Of a DNA stretch of 64,000 nt, positions 43,706 through 56,524 are shown piece after piece; the stretch's first letter is position 1; every line of letters begins with the position of its first letter. This DNA comes from Tupaia tana. Taxonomy: Eukaryota; Chordata; Mammalia; Scandentia; Tupaiidae. Made by a program: the position numbers and the translations under genes. The stretch spans positions 3,896,915 to 3,960,914 of the forward strand of contig JAKSZU010000008.1 in the NCBI GenBank assembly GCA_026018925.1, read 5' to 3'. Under the pieces are notes generated by a model, which had not been told where the DNA came from, did no database searches, and worked only from the letters and a program-made list of their open reading frames with translations.

Positions 43706-45579
43706 AGGGGAGGGTCCTGGGAAGTGGATAACAGCAAAGCAAACCATGGTGGTGAGGAGCTTAAGACCTACCATCTACCACCAAGACAGAGCGGGGAAGT
43801 GATGGGAAGGCAAAACCAGGGAGAAGTGTTCCCCCAACACGGGGACCACCTGCAGGACTCAAGGAGACCTTGTCGGACTTCACCAGTGACCCTTCTGGCG
43901 GGTTTGAAGCCACAGGGAGAACGGGCAGGGGGTGAGAGGGTTGAGAAATCTGTGTCTTCCATCTTACTGCAGAAATGAGACTGCGAAATTCTGGATTTGC
44001 TCTGATGTGGCTGGGAGTCAGAGCGTGGTCCCTCTTCTCCCTGGGGAAGGGTCACTCAGATGTCCCCACTGTGCCAATTCCTGAAGGTGCATGTCCTGGG
44101 ACCCTGCCACTCAAGGCAGGAACTTCTAGGCTTCTCTTAATTACACCATGGTGTGTGTGACAGGAGAAGCAGAGCACCTGCGATGTGGGGAAGGTGGGAC
44201 TCTTACAGAGATTGGTCAGCTTTTCTTTTTTTGATAAAAACTGAAGTGTTGTACCCATTCTTTTCCTTCACACAAAAGTAATAGTAGATCTAGTACTTGG
44301 TAATGCATTTTGTTCTACGTAACTAAACACGCTTTTGTAAACTGATATTCTGATATTAGTTTATGTAGTTTTCATGTATTACTTCATATTATAATGAATT
44401 GATAACTTTTTGTTTTATTAGAAGGAACAGGGTCATGTTACAGGGTACTTCAGTATATGTTGGTTTATGGCTATTGCATGTATGTGTATGAATACAGGAA
44501 ATGTACGTGGAAGGACACAACAAATGTAACATTGGATACCTCAGATGGAAGGATAAGCAAGGTGGGGAGAGAAAAATAAATCTCCCTTCTCTCTATATAC
44601 GCTTTTATTTTCTACTACGAATGAAGGGAAAGCCAGTGAAATTAGCCTTATCATAACACAGGGCATATCACATTGTGAAGGAGTTATCTTGTTTTTCCTT
44701 TTCATTTATGTCAATACTTTAGAACAAAACTATTAAATGGAAGTCATGATATAAAATGATTAATAATAAGAGCAAAAGTATTATCTAAAAATGGCAACTT
44801 GTCATCATATTATGTCATTTATTCCTCCTTAAATGTATCATCTATAATTAAGCATACACTAAAGGTTGAATTCAATTCAGGATGTTCTGAATTGTATTAG
44901 AATTGCCATTTAAAGTAGCAAAGTCAGGGATCAAGGAGGTTCATGACAAAGGGGACAAAATGTAGCTTAACTTTCTCAAACAACTTTAAGAATATGTATT
45001 ATCTGTACAGCGCAACTATTGGAATCCGGGTAACACATAAGCCCCAACTCTCCCCATTTGGAAGAGATGATACACACAGGTGTACCTTACTCTTTGAGAG
45101 CTAAACAATAACAGGGTTCACACTTCCAGAAACATTTAAAAAGGAGATTATGAGCATTAATCATTTTATTGCAGGCGACTGTTCATGTGGTGTTTGCACA
45201 TGGACAGTAAGAACTAGTGCAGGAAATGTCTTATGAGTAGTGTCCAGTTTAATTGCAAATCTGAACTACTGATCCATTTATCATAGAGTAAGCTTATTTA
45301 TGGTTTAACTATATTGGAAAATCCATTAATTAACTATAAAAATCCAGGACTTTTCCATGGAAAGTTGGAGATGGCCTGCCTCACTCCGGAGCCTGGCACA
45401 GGTGTGCCATCCCTCCTGGTCAAGTCTGGTTGTTGGTGCTGACAGATGGCCGGGACACCTGCCATCCCCCGATTGCTGCAGGTAGGCCAACGAGCATGGC
45501 AGAGTGGACCGACGTTCTCTGTCCTTATCTTCTCATGTAGTGTCTCCCAAAGTGACAAAATGGCAAGAATAATTTATTT
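43706..45579. other. Unassigned stretch
   Basis: GC-richer to about 44200 with chance frames on both strands, then AT-rich with no SINE for over a kilobase. No gene was recognised. Confidence 0.4.
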
Positions 45580-45667
45580 GCCAGAGTGTTTAGGGGTCCT
45601 GAGATGGGGACCCAAGACCTTTCCCATGTGAGCCCAGTCAGATCACCACCATGCACCCGCTGGCCCA
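45580..45667 (-). mobile_element. Partial tRNA-headed SINE
   Basis: Only the head complement is left: GACCCAAGACCTTTCCCATG to CCATGCACCCGCTGGCCC. Confidence 0.6.
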
Positions 45668-45669
45668 AG

Positions 45670-45890
45670 GACATTTTTTTTTCTTTTTTCATGGTAGGAT
45701 ACATGTGTGTATGTGAGCATGGGAGAGAGAGAGAGAGGAGCTCTCTTCTCAGGGTCCAGTCCGCCCTCTCCCCTTCCTCCGGTCCTCCAGTCGGAAGATC
45801 CTGGGTGCTCGCCTGGGCCCAGCACACTCAGGCTGACTGTCACCAGGTGGGATCTGCCTCTCCTGAGGAGAGCAGGCTGGCTCTCTAGTA
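45670..45890 (-). mobile_element. SINE, GA-rich divergent subfamily
   Basis: T-rich start, CATGGTAGGATACATGTGTG, a short GA run, and a GC-rich part with CCGGTCCTCCAGTCGGAAG. Grouped with the 19.7 and 39.7 kb copies by build. Confidence 0.42.
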
Positions 45891-46093
45891 ACAACTTTAA
45901 ATTGCCTCTTTAGATATGATTGACCACTTTTCATTTTTACCTCCCTTAGCATTTATTACTCTGGTTCATTATGTTTTAGGTCTTTGTTTTACAAGTCATT
46001 TTTTTCTCAATTTCTTCTTGTCTTTTCAATAAGACAATACATTGCTGAATGAAAGATGCGTGACACTTATTTTGACAATAATCCCATATTGAG

Positions 46094-46354
46094 GTTTTTT
46101 TTTTTTTTTTTGAGAGATTTTTGCTATAGGGCGCATGCGCTCACCAGAAAGACAGAGAGAGACAGAGAGATAGAAAGTGAAAAATCACCCCCCAGGGGGG
46201 ATGGCCACGCCGCAATCCCTTCTCCTCCATTGTCCTCTCGGGATCTTGGGCATGCACGCACCGGTGTGAGTTTAAGCCACCAGGTCTGGGACTCGAACCG
46301 TGGTCGACTACATGGGAGTTCAGTGACATAGCCATTATGCTAACTGCTGGTCCC
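46094..46354 (-). mobile_element. Young tRNA-headed SINE with TSD
   Basis: T tract, GAGATTTTTGCTATAGGGCG, GA stretch and head ending ATGCTAACTGCTGGTCC. CCCATATTGAG is repeated at 46083-46093 and 46355-46365. A deletion removes part of the CACGCACGC region. Confidence 0.93.
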
Positions 46355-46590
46355 CCCATATTGAGTTGTATAACAGCCTTGCCAAAGAATATAAGTAAAT
46401 TCAATAAATTCGCACTGTCAAGTGTGGTGATAGACAGGACTAGATGTAATAGCTGATAATCTATTACGTAAATTTATTTTAAATTACTTAGACAAGTTTG
46501 CTTCAGATTTTTTTCTGAAGTAATGTGTACTAGACCATATGATTAAAGAATCTTTTTTCTAGGTCTAGGATGTGATAATTACAACTTTTT

Positions 46591-46857
46591 ATTTTTATTT
46601 TTTTGGAGAGGTTTTTGCTATAAGGTGCGTGTGCTCGCCAGACAGACCGAGAGAGACAGAGAGACAGAAAGCGAGAAATCACCCCCCAGGGGGGATGGCC
46701 ACACCACAGTCCCTTCTTCTCCATTCTCCTCTCAGGATCTTGAGCACGCACGCACCCGCGCCCGGCGTGAATTTTAAGCCACCGGGTCCGGGACTCGAAC
46801 TGCGGTCGACTATGTGGGAGTTCAGCGAAATAGCCATTACACTAACTGCTGGTCCCA
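46591..46857 (-). mobile_element. Young tRNA-headed SINE with TSD
   Basis: GGAGAGGTTTTTGCTATAAG, GA stretch, GGGACTCGAACTGCGGTCGA and head ending CTAACTGCTGGTCCC. ATAATTACAACTTTTT (46575-46590) and ATAATTATAACTTTTT (46858-46873) flank it. Confidence 0.93.
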
Positions 46858-46873
46858 ATAATTATAACTTTTT

Positions 46874-49329
46874 TGACAGTTAAAAATATTTGTGCCTGCA
46901 CGAATTGTGATATCAGGCTGGAGAGTTAGAAAGCACAACTGTCAAGTGTGGGAGGATGCTTTTAGTGAGTACAGGGAAGTAGCTAAAATCACCTATCAAA
47001 AGTGGACCCCAAATGTAAATTAGTGACCGACTCCAGAAGATATCAGATGTATTCATTCCAAAAGTGCACTTGGAGAGCCCTCAGCAGGAGGTCGCCGGGT
47101 TAGGGACCGGTCCGGGAGCCAGATGGTCTCCCACGGATACCTACTAGAAGTGGGGAGCTTACCGATTCAGTGTTAGGGGAAAACTATTCAAAGATAACTT
47201 TAAATATGCATTAAATACTAAATATGCATTTCAATGTGCGTTAAATACCAATAAACTTTAAATTAGTATTAAACATTTGTGGAATAAATGTGCTGACATC
47301 AAAGGGCCACTGGGTAAACCGGGGCTTGAACTTAGCCAGGATCTGTTACGTTAGTAAAAGTGACATGTCCTGTGATATCGATGCTTACACTATTTAGATG
47401 TTACTAACATAAGGATGGCTGGTATTTTTGTACATACTGTAACTTGTTTCATATTCCAAGTACAAAACTACATGTTGAGAAAGTCCAATAAAATCGCATC
47501 GGCCCGTGATGGGGACAGTGTTAATGAAGCGGTTTTATTTTCAGTCACTGGGAAGGCAGCCTAATGGGGTGGGCGTTTTACTTTTACTATGTGCCAGAGT
47601 CCATTTTAAAGATGCTGTTTCCTGACCTTGGCTATGAAACCCGGTTCCCCATGTATTCCGCTGTGTGCCCCTTAACAGTGGGCGACGGCTGGTGCTGCTC
47701 TTATATGTGCGGTCCCTATAATGCGCGAGGCCGACGGCAGACTTAGCACGAAGACAAGGCTGCCCAGGAGGCCGAGCCTAGGTATAATTTCACTGCAGAA
47801 TCTGGAATGGACTCATGGTATTAAAAACCTCTCATGTTAAGTGTTCCTGTGTATTCTGCAAAGCATCATTTCCACGTTTAGTAGAGATATACTTGTCCTG
47901 ACAACTTTACAAACTTTGAGACTAGCAAAGATTCCCTCGTTGTGGTGACTTGGGGAGTGAGGAGTTTCCCAGTCCCCTTGTTGAACTGCTACTCTATGCT
48001 GTCACCGCATCATTAAGCTAACAGAGGAACCCATGCATGTGAGGGTGAGGAGAAAGACTACAGATTACACTAATCTTGAGCCATGCCAGAAAAGGGGGGT
48101 GCGTCGGCTCAGCTTGGAGACTTTGACTACTGCTGTTAGTGGTCTAACCATTATCTTCTCTTCAGTGAACAGAGTCAAATATAACAGAAAAGCCAACTCA
48201 CCTGGGACTTCTCCATGGGAGTTCTGTTTGCGTTCAGGACTGCTGAGCCATCACCTCAGCTTGGGCTAACTCCTTGCCCTGAGATTTGGATGTATGGCAT
48301 TTAAATTTGTATTTTACAGAACAATTCTAACTTGCGCTGTTGATATAAACGTTTTTTAAAATGAGAACAGTGCTTCCTGTTGACCAGCATCAGCGAGAGG
48401 TGCTTACAATACAAAGAGTGTAAAGACTGTTCTAGAAAATAAAGGAACGAGGCCCCTATCAAATACAGAAAGGTGTGTGATGCTTTGTTTCTTATCACCC
48501 TTTAATCATTCTAAGTGTTTAGGGAAATAAAACATTTAAAAATCCGTGGAGAAAAGGAGTTGTTTCTGTCCAGTTACACTGAAGTTCAGTATATAAAAAC
48601 CACTGGTGGGACTGTTACATATTCATGTTTATTTACCAGTCACGAAAACCTGTTACGTGTTCTTAGAACAAAAATCTATTCATCTTAGAGCTACAAGAAC
48701 TTACAAAGTACAGCACTTTGTCATGATAGTAACATAATTATGGAAGTTTTATAAATACCAGAGCTCAGAGAGCAGTAGAAACGCAGCCCTAATCGGACAC
48801 ACATCCCAGCAATATGGCAGACTATCTTCCTGAAGCAGCTTTGAAATGCGTCACGTATTTTTAAAATGAATAGAAATATCTTTGTGTGCAGAGTTGAGTT
48901 GGTCAGAGAGTCAGAGAAACCCTTAGATCAGAAACAACAAATTAAGAAAAAGCACAAAACTGAGGTCTGGCGTGCAAGCCTTCGCCGTCCTTCTTGGCCC
49001 CAGTCTCCCCATTTCCGTGGGCCTCTTGAGCAACAAAGGAGAAGAAACCTAGGTCCTGGTGAGGTGGCACATCATTAGGAGAACATCTCATAGAAATGAC
49101 GCCAAAAGGTGATTTTCTTGGGGAAAGGGCAAATTATAACAAGAAGAAAGTACCCAAAGAATAAGATAGAGTCTTGCACATTTTGATTTTCTGTGGAACA
49201 GGAAGAAAAACAGCTTTCCAAAGAATTCCTAAGGACAGACTGGCTGTAAAATATCTTGCAGACTACAATCCACTCTGCTTCTAGGGCCCCCGAAAGACCT
49301 AAGCCTGCAATTTACTTTAAGGAGGTTCA
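46874..49329. other. Unassigned, SINE-free stretch
   Basis: About 2.4 kb without a recognised repeat or gene. A small frame at 47564-47746 and another at 48866-49078 have no domain. The absence of SINEs over this length is mildly unusual for the window. Confidence 0.4.
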
Positions 49330-51852
49330 TAAATGACCCTTACCAGGTACCTGACAGAAAGAATGAAAGGGATCTACTCTAAATCAAAGCCTCAACAGTC
49401 CCAGAGATAAAATTCCATTGAACATGGTATCACAATCCTCAAAATCTCATGAAAAATGAGAACACAACTTAACACAGCCAGTGCAGACAGAAGTAAAAAC
49501 ACCAGCAACAAACTAGCAAAGATCCCAGATGGAATAATGAGATGATGAAATGCAAGTGACAGGAAAGAGAAGAGGTGGATGTCTATTAATATAAGATAAA
49601 ATAGATCTTGAAACCAAATGCTTTTTAAAATATGCAACATAAAAGTTCAATTTGCCAAGAAGAAATAACATTTCTAAACTTACCTGAACAGAGTGACATA
49701 ACTTTAATATATGTGAAGTCAGAAGTGGAAGGACTCTAAGGAGAAACCGATGCATTCGCAGATCTCTAGGGGGATTTTAATGCACCTGTCTGCAAAACTG
49801 ACAGCCGGTGGGTGGAAGATTTGATCTACACAAAATACAGGGTGAAACTCAAGGACGTATAGATATTTCTGCTCTACAACACAGTATGCTTTATGAACAA
49901 TATTTTGTTCTGAAAAATACATACAAACGATAGCAGGGATAATGTGAAAAGGAGTTAGGGAAGACAGTACAAACCTAGGTAGCTTTGTATCAGGAACACC
50001 AAACAAAAAAGAAATGGGGGCTCAGGGAGTCATCTTCACATACAGGCAGACGTATTGGCGTGAACACATGCTGCATGTGGTTGCTGAGAACACACCACCA
50101 TAGAGTGGAAATGATGCCGGGCTCCTTCTGGAGCAGAGGTGGTGGGAGCTGCAATGGGCTGATGGAGGCGTGCCTGAGCCCCTGCTCCTGTTAGAGGGGC
50201 CATGGGGCAGGGGCTCAGCACTGCAGGGAGCAGGTATGTGCCCTGGATGAGCCCAGGTACTTGCTCTTCACTGTCTTAAGGCAGGTTCTGAGCTGCTCTT
50301 CCTGCCAGAACAGCCAGAGTGAAAACTTTCCCATTCCCCAGAAAGAATACCACTTGGGGCCAGCAGGTGATGTAGTGGTTAAGGTGCTGGACTTCCACGT
50401 GGCTGACTGGGTTAGAGTCCTAGACCTGGTGGTTTGAAACATGCTGGGTGCATGTACGTGTGTGCCCCAAATCCCACAAAGTGGAGAGGAAGGGATTGTG
50501 GCATGGCCAATTCCCCTTGGGGGTGATTTCTCATTTTCTGTCTCTCTGTCTCTCTCTAGTGCATGTAGCCTACAGAAAAAGTCTCTAAGAGGAAAAATAA
50601 ACCTCAACTATCATTCTGCTTCATCTTGCTTAGGGCATATTATAGATGAACCAGCACAACTTTTACTCTATTCTGAACGAATGCCCTATTAAATCTTGTG
50701 TTAGTTAATTTGCTAACAGGAAGAGCATGCCTTGGTGGAGCAGGCCACGTGTGGAACTCTGCCTGGGGCAAATGGAGAAAAATCTTCCTCTCAAATCAAG
50801 GCCAGAGAAACAAGTGCTGATATCACATAGATTATATCCTCTGCCTACAACACCATCATGTTAATTATCGGCAACAAGAGAAAGTCACAAAACACCTATG
50901 TTTGGAAATGAAAACAAATCTAAGTAGTTCATAGTTCAAAGACAACATAAGGGAAATGCATATAAATTTATAGAAAGTGAAAATATTAAATATAAAAGTT
51001 TATAGGACACACAGAAATGTATTGTCCTTAATGCATTTACTGGGAAAATGCAAGTGGGATATTTACATGAACATTAAGGAAAGTATAATTGAAGGGAAAA
51101 TTAATAAAAATGAGAAGAAAACTGGAATGCAAAGGCACAATAGGGACATTTGACAAAGATAAAGTGTTAAAGGAAAGATCAAAAATTCAAAACAGTAGTT
51201 TAAAATATGGGTAATACTTAATGCAAGGACTTCTAAATCTACAACTCTTTCCTACAGTGCACATGCACACACACACTGCAAAAGACAATTATTGATCGTA
51301 AACGCAAACACTCAGAGGCTGCGGGGCAAAGCTAATAATGTAGGGTGGGTCTGGTAAAGGTTTGCAGAGCAGTGACCTATGCCACAGGCTCGGCCCACTC
51401 CCCCTCTGTACTTCGCAGCTGGGAAGAGCTTGGCAGCTCCGTGGCACTATGGGGATAGTCATTTGCAATGAGATCCTGCCAGGTGCTGGGTCCCTGAAAA
51501 GCTGCGTGCTCAGAGTAAGGACAGACCCGACCTCTCACCAGGGACTGCTGCTCTGCTTCACGTGCACCGACACACCGACAGGAGTCCAAATGCTCCTGCA
51601 GTTCTAGTGGCTACAGGTGCAGAGCAAATACAAATCCTCTCTGGGGACAGATAACATCACCCCAGACTTTATTCCTCTAAACCTCTTTTCAAATACTATG
51701 TTCCATCTACAATAAAAATAAATCACTCATAGGGAGGAGGGAGCAGGAAAACATGCATGGAAATCAACAGAAACAATAAATACTCAATAAACAGATCCAC
51801 AGAGGCTGCATAAGTTGGAGACATCAGAGCCAGACACGCAGCCTGGCAATTC
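49330..51852 (+). mobile_element. Very old L1 (ORF2 endonuclease region and downstream), interrupted by a SINE
   Basis: GGGGGATTTTAATGCACCTG, then GAAGATTTGATCTACACAAA and GACGTATAGATATTTCTGC resemble the L1 endonuclease region. After the SINE, ACCATCATGTTAATTATCGG and CCTATGTTTGGAAATG continue in order. Decayed beyond any frame; the part 51240-51850 is uncertain. Confidence 0.5.
50356..50600 (+). mobile_element. tRNA-headed SINE
   Basis: GGGGCCAGCAGGTGATGTAG, TTAGAGTCCTAGACC and GGAAGGGATTGTGGCATGGC, ending near AGCCTACAGAAAAAGTC. Older subfamily. Confidence 0.85.
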
Positions 51853-52085
51853 AGGGAGCCAGGTCCAACGTGGCCAACTATGGTTCAAATCCTGGTCTCA
51901 CTGGCAAGAAAAGCACACTGGGTGCACGTGAGGGTATTTGACAGGACAGAGAATTGGAGGAGAAGGGAGTCTATCAGGACCAAAACTCTTAGGAGAGTGG
52001 TTTTTCCTCATCCCCCCCCTTCTCTCTCTCTGTCTCTCTTTGATGAGTATACATGTCCTCTGGAAAAATGTTTAAAAAATAAATT
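51853..52085 (+). mobile_element. tRNA-headed SINE, divergent
   Basis: GTGGCCAACTATGGTTCAAA (B-box region), GGAGGAGAAGGGAGT and a CT-rich part ending GATGAGTATACATGTCC. The start is blurred. Confidence 0.65.
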
Positions 52086-52125
52086 AGAGTTATCAGAAAA
52101 AAACCCTAAACTAAGTGATTCCAGT

Positions 52126-52127
<2 letters not shown>

Positions 52128-52170
<43 letters not shown>

Positions 52171-52182
52171 CATATATATACA
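52128..52182. repeat. (AC)n (AT)n microsatellite
   Basis: About sixteen AC units run into TATATATACATATATA. Confidence 0.92.
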
Positions 52183-52256
52183 TGTTTCTGGGAAATGTCG
52201 TGACATATTTTTCTATGCAAAAATACGTCATGACATTCCCAAGAATCCAGAATGTA

Positions 52257-52492
52257 CCACTTTTTGCTATAGGGCACATGCACTTGCTGGAGAGAGAAAA
52301 AGAGAGAGAGAGAGAGACAAAGAGAAATCACTGCCCCAGGGCAATCCCTTCTCTTCCATTCTCCTCTTGGGATTTTGGGGACACACTCAAACATGCCTGG
52401 CACAGTTCCCAAGTTACCAGGTCTAGGACTCGAACTGTGAACTTGGCCAAGTGGGAGCTAGTGACCTTAACCACCATGCCACGTTACTGGCC
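52257..52492 (-). mobile_element. tRNA-headed SINE
   Basis: CTTTTTGCTATAGGGCACAT, GA stretch, TAGGACTCGAACTGTG and a head ending ATGCCACGTTACTGGCCC. The usual long T tract is absent. Confidence 0.8.
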
Positions 52493-52584
52493 CAAATTTT
52501 AATACTAGTATGAAAAACTTCTAGGTGCTTTATAGGACCAACTCAAAACAAAGCAATCTAACAATTAAGGAATATTCTTTTGAA

Positions 52585-52745
52585 TATTAAGGAGAGGGAG
52601 TAAGGAATGACTGCTGATGAGTACAGGATTTTTTTAGGGATGACAAAATGTTCTGGAATTTAATACTGCTGAAGAGTGTACAACCTTGACAATACACTTA
52701 AAATGCTGAGCTGTGTACTTACAAAGATATAGTAAATATCTCCCC
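52585..52745 (+). mobile_element. Old L1 3' UTR piece
   Basis: GAATGACTGCTGATGAGTAC, GGGATGACAAAATGTTCTGG and CACTTAAAATGCTGAGCTGT follow the L1 3' UTR order (…actgcttaatgggtacag…gttttggaa…acacttaaaaatgg…). Confidence 0.6.
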
Positions 52746-53311
52746 CAGGCAGAGTAATTTAATATATAAGTTCTGCCAATTATTCAGTCTTACAGAAACA
52801 CTTACAGAGAACAAAAAAGGAAAAGCTCTTTAATCCAGTATATTTTCTTTATATGACTAGAATAATTGATAGGAAAAATCAGAAAAGGAGTGTTTGAGAA
52901 AGAAAGGAAAAACATACTTTACTGGAATATGTATATGCAAAATTATTAAATAAAAATTTGCAATGAAATGTACAAAATGATAAGCATTACGTAATTGAGT
53001 TTATTATATGAAAGGAGACTTGTCCAACATTAGAAAGACTATTAATGAAATTCACCTCTTCCAAGGGGTCTAAAGAGAAAAACAACATCTCAATAAATGT
53101 AAAAGATAGTCATTTGATGAAATGTAAGTACAATCTATGAAACAAAAAGAAAATGTAAACAAAAGGCAATCAAATACAGAAAACCGCACAATTTTTTCAA
53201 AGTTTAGACCATACATAAAAAGAAACTTCCTTAATTAAAGTGTATTTTCAAAAGAGCAGCAGTAAAGATTACGTTCGATAGAGGACAGGACTAATGAAGT
53301 GACAATCTGGG

Positions 53312-53530
53312 GACACAGACTGTGTGCAGAAGCAAACCATGATGCTTTGTGAGGCTGACCTACTTGGGAATGTCATGAGTTCGCATCCCGAGGGCACCCT
53401 GAGCATGCCAGGTGTGTGCGCACATGCCAAGGGTCCTGTCAGCGGAGGCTGGGGTGGACAGCAACATCGGAGCCCTCCTGGAGGTCCTTCTCACTCTCTC
53501 ACTCTCTCATTCATAGAAGAAATAAATTAA
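53312..53530 (+). mobile_element. SINE, divergent
   Basis: GAGTTCGCATCCCGAGGGCA (B-box region), GGCTGGGGTGGACAGC and a short CT-rich part, ending TTCATAGAAGAAATAAATTA. It resembles the divergent group in forward orientation. Confidence 0.5.
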
Positions 53531-53843
53531 TCAATACTTTAAAGATCTGTATATTCAGGAAAAATGTTCAACTTCAATACTTCTCAATATAATACAGATA
53601 TTATAGTTCATAGTAATCATAAAAATAGTAATAATACAAAAATATAAGAAATGAAAGAGAAAAATAAAATAGCATCACTGTGTGTATAAAATATGTGTCT
53701 ACTTAGGAAACCCTGAAGAATCCCAAATTGTTAGAATTTGAAAGATTAATAAAATTGTCAAATATAAATCAATTCACTTTATTGCATGAGATTTCTATAC
53801 AGTAGCAAGAAGCATATCAAAGTAAAATACAAAGTTTTTTTCT

Positions 53844-53844
<1 letters not shown>

Positions 53845-53878
<34 letters not shown>

Positions 53879-54113
53879 ATAGGGCATGTATGCTCTTTAG
53901 AGAGAGGGGGAAAGAGTGACAGAGACAGAGAGAGGGGAAGTGAGAAAGCACCCACCCGGGCTTGGCCACGCTGCAATCCCTTCTCCGTTCTCCTCTCTGG
54001 ATTTTGAGCACATGTGCCCAGAGTGATTTTCAAGATGCCCGGTCCAGGACTAGAACAATACACTTGGTCATGTGGGATCAGCAGCCTTAACCTCCATACC
54101 ACCTGTTGGCCCC
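53845..54113 (-). mobile_element. tRNA-headed SINE with T31 tract
   Basis: 31 T precede GCTATAGGGCATGTATGCTC. GA stretch, CCGTTCTCCTCTCTGGATTT and a head ending CATACCACCTGTTGGCCCC. Confidence 0.85.
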
Positions 54114-54310
54114 AAATGCAAATTCTTTAAAATGCCCAAACATTATATAAAATATACTTATTAATGAATGAAATAAGAGACATAAGTCTTACATATGATA
54201 ATACATAAAATGAATGAAATATGTTACATAAAATCTAAGGAAGTTGTGGGACACATTACATTTATGAAAATGATACTATACTAAAGCTATCTATTCTAGT
54301 TCATATAAAG

Positions 54311-55324
54311 TGAGGGAAAAGTGAAATGGGTATTTTCGAATAGTACTGTTCTCAGACCTAGGGAAGTGGCATCCCTCCTTCCACTCTCGCCTTTGCAGAA
54401 CCCATATATATATACATACAGATACTTCTGTTAGATAACACATGGCTTTTCACCACGTAGGAGCCGGGACTCTGCCTCAGCGAAGGGCACAACCAGCATC
54501 AGGCTTGTGACCAATACCACTTGAGCCTGATCAAACTGTCCTCTACGTTGTTCTATCACACAGAAAAATCAGCATCACAGTTCTGCTGAAGAACTCAAGA
54601 AAAATACAGTGGTCGGTTTCTATTTTTGCTGAAATTATTGTTTTTGACTCTCATGTAAATTTTTTAACTGAAAATAAAGTGTTACTTTTTACTTAAAAAA
54701 AATTCTCTACAACTATTCCCCCATATCCTTTAAGCAAATGATTAATTTTTCTGAAAGCCATGAGCATGTTTGTCGTTTGAACAGACGGAAAAACAAGGAG
54801 GCGTGTGAACAGGGAAGGTGAAGTCTGGGTGAGAGAAAAGACAAGCCAAGTAACACGTTGGCTCCTTTGGGGTCGCAGATGCGATGCTCAGGAGCGCATA
54901 GCCAAGTTCGCCTCCTCAAGAGAGCCGAGCATCCCCTCTGTCTGCATCGTGTTCCAACTTGTATTTTGAAAAGTAGCCATAATTACCGTAGCATTTGCAA
55001 CAGTTATCACCAGCAGGTAAAAATACTGGGCAATATTAAAAAATACATATTATTATTAAATGCATACATAGGTATATCTAAACATGTATCCATAGAGCAT
55101 GATATTGATTATTTATATAAACAAAATGAATACTGAACAATAGAATTGTAAATAGTATCGTTTTTATTAAAAAATTATAAAGGTTTATTTTCAAAAAATG
55201 TACTCATATTTGAACTGTAAATAGATGTTATTTATAATCCTTATGATACATTTTACTTTTTAATTTGAAGAGGTGGCTCTAAAAAATGACCAATAAAATT
55301 AAAATGTTAAAGCATTTGAGGGAG
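54311..55324. other. Unassigned stretch
   Basis: AT-rich with no recognised repeat. A plus frame of 92 codons (54858-55136) has no domain. Confidence 0.4.
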
Positions 55325-56170
55325 CAGGTTGGTTTCAGCATTAACATGTAAAGACTTTGAAAGTTCTCACTCTGATCTTTGCAACAAGATGAAACTGGAC
55401 AAACTGAAAATAATGACATTTATTGTTGCTCATCAAGTAATTGGAGCTGCAGGGTATATCACTACCCCAAAGTCTGGAAAACCAGGCAAATCCAGAGTGA
55501 CAGCCAAGATTGCTTTGGCAGAGCAGAAGTCCCTGGAGCTGAACTGGGCAGAATGGAGCAATGCCCATGCTCTCCAACTGGTGCAGACAGAGTGTGGACT
55601 AGGATGAGTGTGAGAAACTCAAGGTTGTGCAGTCTTAGAGGAACTAACCACACTTTGGTGGTATCACTCTAGGAATCCACCATGTTCTGATGGTAAAAAT
55701 CCAAGAAAAATTCCCTCTTGGCTTTGGCAGAGGGAAGAAAATGGTAATCATCTGTGAAACAGGTCCAGAGAAGTTTCCAGAAGACACACTGTACAGTAGA
55801 GAAGACTTGACCAGAATTTTATCCCAATTCAGGAACGGCTGGGATAAAATCACATGTACACCAGGCACTTCTCCAGGTATCGTTCGTGTCAGTCTTGATG
55901 GAAGACCTTGTTATATTCTGGTGCTGATTAGTCTCAGAGTCAGATAAGGTTCTCATTTTAGGTTCCTTTAAGCTTTTGTCTGAACTACAGGGTGAAATAA
56001 AACACTATACCTCTGAAGAAAATATGAAATTCCCAGCCCAGAGACAGAGGCTCTCTAAAAGAATAAGATTTCATCAAAATAATGTAGAATGCTTCTCGTC
56101 CCTGCACCTTACAGGAGTAAAATATGAGTATCTTACAGTTGTAAGAACTGTAAGACACAGATTCTTCCTG
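55325..56170 (+). pseudogene. ORF-like segment A, possible retroposed or L1-associated sequence
   Basis: Two neighbouring open stretches (55329-55607 and 55690-55947) have protein-like composition. The second ends GIVRVSLDGRPCYILVLISL, then RVR and TAA. The same C-terminal block recurs with changes, in frame and with the same stop, at about 57.5-57.7 kb. I do not recognise the parent. It could be a decayed retrogene pair, or a lineage-specific L1 5' region, since both copies lie beside L1 pieces. The first stretch is in a different frame from the second, so any gene is broken. Confidence 0.35.
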
Positions 56171-56211
56171 AGAAGGAGTAATTAGGAAAGGCAAAAATTG
56201 AGAGAAAGAGA

Positions 56212-56482
56212 GCTGGGCCAGTACAGAGGGTAAGGCAGCTGGGTCCCACAGGGCCAACTTTGCAGGGCAAGTCCTGGACCTGGAGACTTAAAAAACACTG
56301 CAAGCATACATGATTTGTGTGTCTGAGTGGAGAATGAAGGAGAAAGGATTTCAGAGTGGCCATCCCCCCCTCTCCCCCTTCCTCCTGGGAGATGATTTCT
56401 CACTTTCCCTCTCTTTCTCTCTCCAGTGTGCACACACACTATAGCAAAAACTAAAACCTAACTAAACTAACTAAATAAATAA
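56212..56482 (+). mobile_element. tRNA-headed SINE
   Basis: CTGGGCCAGTACAGAGGGTA, GGAGAAAGGATTTCAGAG, a C-rich insertion in the middle and an end at CACACACACTATAGCAAAAAC with an AACTA-repeat tail. Confidence 0.82.
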
Positions 56483-56524
56483 AGTGAAAGGGTAGGAGTA
56501 ACTACAGAAGCTCCTGGCAACTAT

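Larger units (their letters stand above)
52750..54310 (+). mobile_element. Old L1 ORF2 reverse-transcriptase piece, split by two SINEs
   Basis: CCAACATTAGAAAGACTATT and CATCTCAATAAATGTAAAAG match the L1 RT region; further on GAAATGAAAGAGAAAAATAA, GAATCCCAAATTGTTAGAAT and GCATGAGATTTCTATACAGTAG continue it. It follows an L1 3' UTR piece, so it is a separate copy. No frame remains. Confidence 0.55.

Noticed and set aside
51377..51607. Short frames on both strands at 51.4-51.6 kb
   Set aside because: No domain, no splice sites, and they lie within decayed L1-type sequence.
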